Source: Thermomicrobiales bacterium (lineage in GTDB: Bacteria; Chloroflexota; Chloroflexia; Thermomicrobiales; UBA6265). From it: 5,522 nt of DNA. Shown here in pieces: positions 1 to 5,120 of this stretch. Location of the stretch: NCBI GenBank assembly GCA_025937615.1, contig JAICRA010000119.1, forward strand, positions 1 to 5,522. Direction: 5' to 3'. The translations under genes and the position numbers were made by a program. The notes under the pieces were generated by a model. That model ran no database searches and had not been told where the DNA came from. It saw nothing but the letters and a program-made list of their open reading frames with translations. The stretch's first letter is position 1. Each line of letters begins with the position of its first letter.

Positions 1-265
1 GGGCCAGGTTGAGGCTGGCAGTCTCAATGAGCTTGCGCTCGGAGCGGATGTCCTCGAAGCACATCACCAGCTGTAGCTTGAAGAAGACCACCGGGTCGAT
101 GCTGGGCCGACCTCGCTCGGCATGCAGCTCTCGTGCCCAGTCGCGGACAAACGAGAGATCGAGTTTGGCCTCCAGGTGCCGGTAGACGTGCTCAGCGGGG
201 ACGAGGTCCTCCCGCGAGAGGGTGATCGGCTCCTGGAGCCGGCGGGGTGTTGCGGGACCGAGCAT
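1..265 (-). CDS. IS1182-family transposase, N-terminal part (gene runs off left edge)
   Basis: This is the first 88 codons of a DDE transposase that would cut and paste its own insertion element; the catalytic part lies outside the window. Reading leftward from the ATG at 265-263, the protein starts MLGPATPRRLQEP. It contains the segments LVPAEHVYRHLEAKLDLSFV, RGRPSIDPVVFFKLQL and IRSERKLIETASLNLA, which match the N-terminal DUF772-type (InsH-like) domain typical of IS1182-type transposases. No stop or frameshift interrupts the visible part. The start is chosen because the family's N-terminus begins just before the proline-rich segment, although no strong ribosome binding site is visible. The first 74 nt overlap, in another frame, the 3' end of the hydrolase gene, which suggests the element inserted at the hydrolase's 3' end. 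Whether the element is intact cannot be judged from here. Family assignment is from recalled sequence similarity. Confidence 0.88.
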   Translation of the reverse strand, partial: MLGPATPRRLQEPITLSREDLVPAEHVYRHLEAKLDLSFVRDWARELHAERGRPSIDPVVFFKLQLVMCFEDIRSERKLIETASLNLA

Positions 266-1016
266 CGGCGGGCTCCTGGGGCACTTCCGCTTTCGCTTCG
301 CCGGTCCGAGCGACCTCGTCGAAGAGCTCGGCCACGGCCTGCGGCGCATGGACGAAGGCGTCCGGAGGCGAGGTGAGCTGGTGGAAGTGCCAGCGTGGGT
401 CGTGCTGGGCACGCGCCGCGAACGGCTGCATCAGGTCTGCCACTCCCGCCAGCCCTGCGGGGTCTTCGGTGCACCAGATATAGGTCCGCGGCAGGGCAGG
501 AGCCGGACGAAGGTGGACCGGGTCGGTGAACATGCGCAGCGGCGACGGGACGTGGCGCCCTCGCGCAAACGCCGCGATCACTGGGTCGTCCTCGAACGAC
601 GGAACCGGGATGCGCCAACCTTCGCCCTCGCTCTGCGCCGCCTCCGCGAAGCGCTGCCGCATGGCAGGTGGCAAAAGGTCGAAGACCGACTGGCCGTCCT
701 TGGGCACGAGCGCATTGAGATAGACGAGGTGTGCCAGGCGCTCCGGCATCCGATCGGCGACTGCCGTCACGACCATGCCGCCGTAGCTCTGGCAGGCCAG
801 GATGACCTCGTGCAGATCTTCGTAGCGGAGCAGGTTGACGATGTCCTGGAGGTGGGTCTCCAGCCCCACCTCCGGCCTCGCCAGATGGACGCGCTCCGCG
901 AAGCCGGTGAGTGAAGGGGTGAAGACCTCATGACCACGGGCACGCAGCAATGACGCGACCTCGCGCCATTCCCAGCCACCGCCGAACGCCCCGTGCACGA
1001 TCACGAAGGTCGCCAT
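192..1016 (-). CDS. Alpha/beta hydrolase (esterase-like), probably lacking the catalytic histidine
   Basis: A 274-residue single-domain alpha/beta hydrolase of the small esterase type (EstC / methylesterase-like). It starts MATFVIVHGAFGGGWEW: a first beta strand and then the HGAF oxyanion-hole motif at residues 8-11. The nucleophile elbow is A-C-Q-S-Y-G-G with Ser77; the first glycine of the usual GxSxG is a cysteine. YIWCTEDPAG fits the strand carrying the acid residue. Near the C-terminus the family normally has G-H-D-A-M with the catalytic His, but here residues 217-221 read P-P-D-A-F, so His is replaced by Pro218; His223 is nearby. This suggests an inactive or altered enzyme. No signal peptide is seen. 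The start at 1016 is chosen because the fold begins there and a weak GGGG box sits 7 nt upstream; an in-frame ATG at 1133 would add 39 unrelated residues. The family normally ends near residue 235; the last roughly 40 residues are a Pro/Ala/Arg-rich tail reading into the transposase gene, so the natural 3' end was probably replaced. Substrate unknown. Confidence 0.85.
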   Translation of the reverse strand: MATFVIVHGAFGGGWEWREVASLLRARGHEVFTPSLTGFAERVHLARPEVGLETHLQDIVNLLRYEDLHEVILACQSYGGMVVTAVADRMPERLAHLVYLNALVPKDGQSVFDLLPPAMRQRFAEAAQSEGEGWRIPVPSFEDDPVIAAFARGRHVPSPLRMFTDPVHLRPAPALPRTYIWCTEDPAGLAGVADLMQPFAARAQHDPRWHFHQLTSPPDAFVHAPQAVAELFDEVARTGEAKAEVPQEPADARSRNTPPAPGADHPLAGGPRPR

Positions 1017-1092
1017 TGGCACACCCCGACTGAAGTCCCTGTTCGTAGCGGCGCGGCATACCAGCCACCGGTCCGCCGATGAGCCTATTATC

Positions 1093-1112
1093 AGGCCTTT
1101 TTCAACAGGCTG
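1093..1112. repeat. Putative insertion-sequence end (IS1182-type terminal repeat-like motif)
   Basis: The plus strand reads GGCCTTTTTCAACAGGCTG, so the minus strand reads CAGCCTGTTGAAAAAGGCC. From memory, CAGCxTGTTGAAAAA is a frequent terminal sequence of IS1182-type elements. The orientation puts the outside of such an element to the right, on the upstream side of the minus-strand transposase at 1-265. That would place the hydrolase inside the element's limits, or make this a leftover end of another copy. The partner end is not in the window, so this is an inference from motif resemblance only. Confidence 0.35.
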
Positions 1113-1126
1113 GCCGGTTACCGGCC
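1112..1126. repeat. 15-nt perfect palindrome, GGCCGGT-T-ACCGGCC
   Basis: The two 7-bp arms are exact inverted repeats around a single T. It directly abuts the IS-end-like motif and lies in the region between two divergent genes. It could be an operator for a dimeric regulator, a preferred insertion target, or a hairpin. There is no T-run after it on either strand, so a rho-independent terminator is unlikely. Only the symmetry is seen; the role is inference. Confidence 0.5.
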
Positions 1127-1198
1127 CCGCCATACCTCTGAATAGATCTCGCGTCGCCAGTTTGACTCATCCGAAGATGTCGCATTGGCGTCCCATCT

Positions 1199-1226
1199 TT
1201 GATACAGTCCTTCATACGACGATAAG
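1199..1226 (+). promoter_or_regulatory. Candidate sigma-70-type promoter of the dehydrogenase operon
   Basis: A TTGATA box at 1199-1204 (5 of 6 matches to the -35 consensus) is followed, after 16 nt, by GATAAG at 1221-1226 (4 of 6 to the -10 consensus). It lies in the locally AT-richer stretch about 90 nt before the start of the subunit 3 gene, giving a leader of roughly 85 nt. This is a pattern match only and no start site is known. Confidence 0.4.
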
Positions 1227-1300
1227 AGTTAGAAACAAGACAGCGAGGACCTCTCGACACGCATAGGGCGCGGGGGAGCTTCCCGCGCCGGGTTGTCGCC

Positions 1301-1308
1301 GGAGGAGG
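1301..1308 (+). promoter_or_regulatory. Strong Shine-Dalgarno before the subunit 3 gene
   Basis: GGAGGAGG lies 9 nt ahead of the ATG at 1318. It decides the start in favour of 1318 over the in-frame ATG at 1348, which has no comparable box. Confidence 0.75.
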
Positions 1309-1317
1309 AGTGACGAG

Positions 1318-2019
1318 ATGCCGAGCGACGAACACCGGCTGCAATTGATGGCACATCACCGCATCGCTCGCCGACTACTTTTGCAATCGGGTGGGGTTGT
1401 CGCCGGTAGCGCGATGGCGGCCGGGAGCGCATTCCCCGCTCGCGCCCTGGCGGCCGGTGTCCCGGCCGAGCACGTTCCAGCCTGGCTCGATCTGCTCTCC
1501 CGGGCAATCCCAGCTTCACAAGAAGAGTATGCGCCCGTCGCCCTCTCCGACCGAGAGATCGCCACTTTGCGGGCCGCGGTGGGGCGTCTCATTCCAACCG
1601 ATGAGCTGGGTCCCGGTGCGGACGAGGCGGGCGTGCACGTTTTTATCGATCGCGGTCTGGCTGGCCCCAATGCCGCCTCTCTGTCGGTGTACCAGGCGAT
1701 GCTGGCGGCGCTCGACGCCGGCTCGGCAGGCGGTGACTTCACCGCCGCTACACCCGAGCGACAGGACGATCTGCTCACTCAATTCGAGGCCAGGAAGCTG
1801 ACTGATGCCCCGGAGGGTGCCTTCGTCCTCTTGCTCGAACACACCCGGGAGGGGATGTTCGGCGACCCCATCTACGGCGGTAACCGGGACTTTGCCGGCT
1901 GGGACCTGATCGGCTACCCCGGCATCAAGTTGCTCTGGACCGAGGCCGACCAGGAGATCAACGCCGTGGTCAAACCGCTGCACATCTCAGTCAAGCAGTT
2001 TGGAGGGACCGGCTGGTGA
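1318..2019 (+). CDS. Gluconate 2-dehydrogenase subunit 3 family protein, Tat-exported
   Basis: A 233-residue small subunit of a membrane-associated FAD dehydrogenase of the gluconate/glucose/sorbitol type (family PF13618). It has no catalytic site of its own; in characterised relatives it is needed for maturation and export of the flavoprotein. Residues 15-46 form a clear twin-arginine signal: R18-R19 in ARRLLLQ, a Gly/Ala-rich hydrophobic stretch, and an ALA-A cleavage site near residues 43-46. The mature domain begins with LSDREIATLRAAVGRLIPTD and carries the family's C-terminal signature FGDPIYGGN (181-189) and GWDLIGYPG (194-202). Length is normal for the family. Start ATG 1318 is supported by the GGAGGAGG box. 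The stop codon overlaps the GTG start of the GMC gene by 4 bp, so the two are almost certainly co-transcribed and translationally coupled. It likely escorts the signal-less GMC subunit through the Tat pore. The oxidised substrate cannot be told from this subunit. Confidence 0.92.
   Translation: MPSDEHRLQLMAHHRIARRLLLQSGGVVAGSAMAAGSAFPARALAAGVPAEHVPAWLDLLSRAIPASQEEYAPVALSDREIATLRAAVGRLIPTDELGPGADEAGVHVFIDRGLAGPNAASLSVYQAMLAALDAGSAGGDFTAATPERQDDLLTQFEARKLTDAPEGAFVLLLEHTREGMFGDPIYGGNRDFAGWDLIGYPGIKLLWTEADQEINAVVKPLHISVKQFGGTGW
2002..2007 (+). promoter_or_regulatory. Shine-Dalgarno supporting the GTG start of the GMC gene
   Basis: GGAGGG inside the end of the subunit 3 gene lies 8 nt ahead of the GTG at 2016. 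It supports a non-ATG start in a 4-bp GTGA stop/start overlap, a typical sign of translational coupling. Confidence 0.75.
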
Positions 2020-3734
2020 GCAACGCTTTGGCAAAAGCCGATGTGGTCATCGTTGGACTGGGAGCCGCCGGCGGTATCGCCGCCCACGTGCTGACGCAAG
2101 CTGGCATCAACGTCGTTGGCCTGGAAGCGGGGCCGCGACTTGACCTCGGAGACTTCCTGACCAATGACGATGAAATCTCGGGCATGATCCGATATTGGAC
2201 CGGCGAGCCGAAATACAAGCACGAGTTGCCCACCTGGCGTCCAAATGCCAGTTCGCCGACGATGCTGCCGCCGATCCCACCCGTCTCGATGGCGAACATG
2301 GTCGGTGGCACCAGCGTCCACTACGGCGCCCAAAGCTGGCGCTTCCGCGCGGATGACTTCGCAACTCGCAGCTCGACTGTCAAGCGCTACGGGGAGGAGG
2401 CGATTCCGGCAACGGCGACCGTCACCGACTGGCCAATCACCTACGATGAGCTGGAGCCCTATTACGATCAAACGGAGTATCTGATCGGCGTTTCGGGGCA
2501 GGCAGGCAACATCAAGGACACGAAGATCAACGGCGGCAACCCCTTCGAATCGCCACGCTCCCGCGAGTTCCCCATGCCGCCGTTGCGCTCGACCGGGTAC
2601 GGCGAGTTGACCCGAAAGGGAATGATCAGCCTCGGCTACCATCCGTTCCCGCAGCCGTCGGCAATCGCCAGCGTCCCCTACAACGACCGGCCGGAATGCA
2701 GCTACTGCGGCTATTGCAGCGGCTTTGGCTGTTGGAACGACTCCAAGTCGAGCACGCTGGTCACCGCTATCCGGAGCGCCGAGGAGACTGGGCTGCTCGA
2801 GGTGCGACCCAATTGCCGGGTGATGCGGATCCTCAGCAACGATCGAGGCGAGGTCACCGGGGTCGAGTATCTGGATGAACATGGCGCGCAGCAGCTGCAG
2901 CCGGCAGGAGTTGTGATCCTCAGCACCTATGTCTACGAGAACGTTCGCCTGCTGCTGCTCTCCACCTCCGACTACTACGCCGATGGTCTGGCCAACAACA
3001 ATAGTCAGGTCGGCAAAAACTACATGTCGCAGGCCTACGCCGGCCGCAGCGGGCTCTTTCCCGGCGAGCGGCTCGGCCTCTTCTCCGGAGCGGGCGGGCA
3101 GGCCGTCGCCATGGACGACCTGAATGGCGATCACTTCGATCACACCGGCCTCGGCTTCATCCGAGGGGCGGTCATCTTCGCCGGCAACAGCGAGTTGCCG
3201 ATTGGGAAGTCGCGCAGCCTCGCTCCCGGGGTCCCGCAGTGGGGCGTGGAGTACAAGCGGTGGGTACATGAGAACGCCGACTCGGTCGGGTCCGCCTTCG
3301 CCCAGGTCGAACCGCTGCCCTATGAAGATGTGTTCCTCGATCTCGATCCGAAGAAGACGGACCCGCTCGGGGTGCCGGTGCTTCGCGTGACCTATGACAC
3401 CAAGGAGAACGAAATCAACGCGGCCAAGTTCATGGACAACAAGCTAGCTGAACTACTCACGGCGATGGGTGCTTCCGTGACGTGGCCAAACTATCCGGCG
3501 GGAACGCCGTTGCCGATCAACACCCACGCCTACGGCGGGACCCGGATGGGCGACGATCCAGCCGCGTCGGTCGTCAATAAGTACGGCCTGGCCCACGATG
3601 CCCCGAACCTGATGATTCTCGGAGGTTCCACCTTCCCCGGCAGTTCCGGCTACAACCCCACCGAGACAATCCAGGCCCATGCCTGGTACGCGGCAGAGTA
3701 CCTGGCGAACAATCTGAACACCATCGCGGTCTAG
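2016..3734 (+). CDS. GMC-family FAD dehydrogenase, catalytic subunit (gluconate 2-dehydrogenase-like)
   Basis: A 572-residue flavoprotein of the glucose-methanol-choline family, expected to oxidise a sugar, sugar acid or polyol and pass electrons to a membrane or cytochrome acceptor rather than to O2. The N-terminal ADP-binding fold is clear: DVVIVGLGAAGG with GxGxxG at residues 14-19 and the ribose-binding Glu37 in GLEAG. Mid-protein, residues 228-239 carry four cysteines spaced C228-X2-C231-X2-C234-X4-C239 within a RPEC-SYCGYC-SGFGC segment, a likely iron-sulfur cluster site as in related three-subunit dehydrogenases. The C-terminal GMC signature has THAYGGTRMG with catalytic His504 and YNPTETIQA with Asn547, a His/Asn pair. 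Length is usual for the family. No signal peptide is seen, so export probably relies on the Tat signal of the upstream subunit, whose gene it overlaps by 4 bp. Start GTG 2016 is supported by GGAGGG 8 nt upstream. No cytochrome c gene follows. Substrate unassigned. Confidence 0.93.
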   Translation: MSNALAKADVVIVGLGAAGGIAAHVLTQAGINVVGLEAGPRLDLGDFLTNDDEISGMIRYWTGEPKYKHELPTWRPNASSPTMLPPIPPVSMANMVGGTSVHYGAQSWRFRADDFATRSSTVKRYGEEAIPATATVTDWPITYDELEPYYDQTEYLIGVSGQAGNIKDTKINGGNPFESPRSREFPMPPLRSTGYGELTRKGMISLGYHPFPQPSAIASVPYNDRPECSYCGYCSGFGCWNDSKSSTLVTAIRSAEETGLLEVRPNCRVMRILSNDRGEVTGVEYLDEHGAQQLQPAGVVILSTYVYENVRLLLLSTSDYYADGLANNNSQVGKNYMSQAYAGRSGLFPGERLGLFSGAGGQAVAMDDLNGDHFDHTGLGFIRGAVIFAGNSELPIGKSRSLAPGVPQWGVEYKRWVHENADSVGSAFAQVEPLPYEDVFLDLDPKKTDPLGVPVLRVTYDTKENEINAAKFMDNKLAELLTAMGASVTWPNYPAGTPLPINTHAYGGTRMGDDPAASVVNKYGLAHDAPNLMILGGSTFPGSSGYNPTETIQAHAWYAAEYLANNLNTIAV

Positions 3735-3922
3735 GGGAGCGGGCCAAGGCAGAAACGGCGGCAGAAGGGGCGCGGCAGCCGTACGGCGCTCCGGTCGGAC
3801 GAGCCCGCCCAACTCGTTGCCCTCGCGAGTGGGGATCCACGAGACGACTCGATCCTACAGGCGTTCCTGCAAACCAGAATCCGGGTCAGCGAGTTCTCTG
3901 CCCTGACCGCGACAATGTCGCA
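3735..3922. other. Convergent intergenic spacer with weak hairpins
   Basis: The spacer lies between the stop of the GMC gene and the stop of the convergent deaminase gene. No gene is convincing here. Small inverted repeats are present: GCCGTACGGC at 3778-3787; CCC-A-ACTCG (3808-3816) pairing with CGAGT-G-GGG (3826-3834) with one mismatch; and GGTCAG/CTGACC at 3884-3908. None is followed by a strong T-run in the plus direction, so termination of the dehydrogenase operon may be factor-dependent. Confidence 0.5.
3884..3908 (-). terminator. Candidate terminator hairpin after the deaminase gene
   Basis: On the minus strand, 14 nt past the stop of the deaminase gene, GGTCAG and CTGACC form a 6-bp stem with a 13-nt loop. 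It is followed by a modestly T-rich GGATTCTGGTTT. The stem is short and the T-run poor, so this is a weak candidate. Confidence 0.25.
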
Positions 3923-5008
3923 TCACGTTTGTGCCGGTGGCAGACCCAACTCCTGGCGTAGGCGGGCGAATTCGTCGACGAACTCGGTTCGCATCTGTGC
4001 CTTTTCCTCATCGAGGAGAAAGGCCACGTCGACAGCATTGAGCGCAATGCGCTGTATGCCATCGGCGTCATAGCCCCAGTGCCGAGCCAGCACCAGGAAC
4101 TCATCCGTCAACGTTGTGCCGAAGAGAGGTGGATCGTCGGAGTTGACGGTCACCAATACCCCCGCATCGTCGAATGCCCGGAACGGGTGGTCGCCAAAGC
4201 TGGAGACTACACCCGTGCAAAGGTTGCTGGTCGGGCAGAGCTCAAGGGGAACGCGGTCGCGGGCGAGGCGCTCCACGAGCACAAGATTGTCGATGGCGCG
4301 CACGCCATGCCCGATCCGCTCCACACCGAGAAAATCAAGGGAATCGCAAATGGTGGCGTAGCCGGTGGTTTCGCCGGCATGCGCCACCGTGTGGAGTCCC
4401 GCCGCCTTGGCACGCGCAAAATCGGCAACGAAGTTGGTGGGTGGATAGCCGACTTCGTTCCCGCCCAACCCCAGAGCCACGACACCATCATCAGGTGAGA
4501 GCGCGGTGATCCAGTCGACGGTCTGGGTGACCGAGTAGGGGCTCGTCTCGCTGTCGCGCACGCCGTCCGCAATCCAGCGCATCTTCACTCCCCAACGCTC
4601 TCGTGCTTCGGCCCGGCCCCGGTTCATCCCGGCCAGCATCTGATGGAAGTCAAGGCCACGTTTGCGGACATTCGTCTCCGGATTGAAATGGATCTCGAGG
4701 TACCGGATGTTCTGCGCCGCCGCATCCTCGCCCAGCTCGGCCACGATGGTCGCGAAGTCCTCGGGTGTGCGCAGACAGGAGCAGACTGCAATGTAGACCT
4801 CGATGAAGTGTGGGAAATCGCGGAAGCGGAAAAACTCGCGCAGCCCCGCCTCGTCGTCGGCTGGGGGCCGCACCCCATTGCGCCGGGCGAGCTCGAGGAG
4901 CGTGGCTGGGCGCACAGAGCCTTCCAGGTGGACGTGGATCTCCGCCTTGGGCATGCGGCGAATGAACGTCTCCACTCGCGAATCGACCGGATTCTCGCTG
5001 TCAGACAT
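3923..5008 (-). CDS. add: Adenosine deaminase-family aminohydrolase
   Basis: A 361-residue zinc-dependent purine (or related) deaminase of the adenosine deaminase branch of the amidohydrolase superfamily, cytosolic, with no signal peptide. Motifs appear in order: KAEIHVHLEGS with metal ligands His25 and His27; HAGE with His210 and catalytic Glu213; IGHG with catalytic His234; CPTSNL; and NSDDPP with metal-binding Asp291 and Asp292. All key residues are present and length is typical. In classical adenosine deaminases the first motif is HxHLDG, where Asp touches the ribose; here it is Glu29, so adenine, aminodeoxyfutalosine or another purine derivative is also possible. The symbol add denotes the family, not a proven substrate. 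Start ATG 5008 has GGAG 8 nt upstream and leaves a normal short N-terminus. An in-frame ATG at 5050, preceded by AAGGA, would add 14 residues; the frame stays open to 5194, but that extension is Arg-rich and unlike the family. It is convergent with the GMC gene and divergent from the exonuclease, so probably its own transcription unit. Confidence 0.92.
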   Translation of the reverse strand: MSDSENPVDSRVETFIRRMPKAEIHVHLEGSVRPATLLELARRNGVRPPADDEAGLREFFRFRDFPHFIEVYIAVCSCLRTPEDFATIVAELGEDAAAQNIRYLEIHFNPETNVRKRGLDFHQMLAGMNRGRAEARERWGVKMRWIADGVRDSETSPYSVTQTVDWITALSPDDGVVALGLGGNEVGYPPTNFVADFARAKAAGLHTVAHAGETTGYATICDSLDFLGVERIGHGVRAIDNLVLVERLARDRVPLELCPTSNLCTGVVSSFGDHPFRAFDDAGVLVTVNSDDPPLFGTTLTDEFLVLARHWGYDADGIQRIALNAVDVAFLLDEEKAQMRTEFVDEFARLRQELGLPPAQT

Positions 5009-5016
5009 CGGCGGCG

Positions 5017-5020
5017 CTCC
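5017..5020 (-). promoter_or_regulatory. Shine-Dalgarno for the deaminase start at 5008
   Basis: GGAG on the minus strand lies 8 nt before the ATG at 5008-5006. It favours this start over the upstream in-frame ATG at 5050, which has its own box (AAGGA, 7 nt away) and cannot be excluded. Confidence 0.5.
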
Positions 5021-5048
5021 AAACGAAGGGTTGAGATTGTGCGGCCGC

Positions 5049-5058
5049 ATGCTAGCAT
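5049..5058. repeat. Perfect 10-bp palindrome ATGCTAGCAT in the divergent spacer
   Basis: The sequence is identical on both strands and lies between the divergent deaminase and exonuclease genes. It contains potential ATG codons in both directions, including an in-frame upstream ATG (5050) of the deaminase and an in-frame ATG (5049) of the exonuclease frame. It could be a small operator; a chance palindrome is also likely. Confidence 0.35.
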
Positions 5059-5062
5059 CCTT

Positions 5063-5078
5063 GCGGGGAGAATCCCGC
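5063..5078. repeat. Short inverted repeat GCGGG-GAGAAT-CCCGC
   Basis: Five-bp exact arms, six with a G-T wobble, enclose a small loop in the spacer upstream of both divergent genes, only 4 nt from the ATGCTAGCAT palindrome. It may be a transcript hairpin or part of a regulator site. There is no T-run, so it is not a terminator. Confidence 0.3.
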
Positions 5079-5120
5079 TGGCACACCCTGCTTGCCGGCG
5101 GGCTGGAAAGGCACCGGTCG

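Larger units (their letters stand above)
1017..1317. other. Divergent intergenic region between hydrolase and dehydrogenase operon
   Basis: This 301-bp stretch separates the minus-strand hydrolase from the plus-strand dehydrogenase operon and shows no convincing gene. Its visible contents are an IS-end-like motif at 1093-1112, an adjoining 15-nt palindrome at 1112-1126, a candidate plus-strand promoter at 1199-1226 and the Shine-Dalgarno of the operon at 1301-1308. The stretch around 1140-1240 is less GC-rich than the genes on either side, as expected for a promoter region. I could not pick out a convincing minus-strand promoter for the hydrolase. Confidence 0.7.

Noticed and set aside
222..914. 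Plus-strand open frame across the hydrolase gene
   Set aside because: It mirrors the hydrolase coding frame and has no known motif; the minus strand has the hydrolase motifs.
1162..1179. TTGACT box as an alternative -35 element for the dehydrogenase operon
   Set aside because: No acceptable -10 hexamer lies 16-18 nt downstream; the TTGATA/GATAAG pair at 1199-1226 is better.
1290..1406. 13-nt direct repeat GGGTTGTCGCCGG at 1290-1302 and 1394-1406
   Set aside because: One copy lies in the leader and the other in the Tat-signal coding region. A 13-mer repeat in 5.5 kb of GC-rich DNA is not surprising by chance, and no role is evident.
1914..3269. Long open frame of about 450 codons on the minus strand, antisense to the GMC gene
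   Set aside because: High GC content leaves antisense frames open. The plus frame carries all GMC motifs, an SD and coupling, while the antisense product shows no recognisable domain.
3808..3834. Hairpin after the GMC gene considered as a rho-independent terminator
   Set aside because: The stem has a mismatch and no T-run follows on either strand, so it is only mentioned within the spacer.
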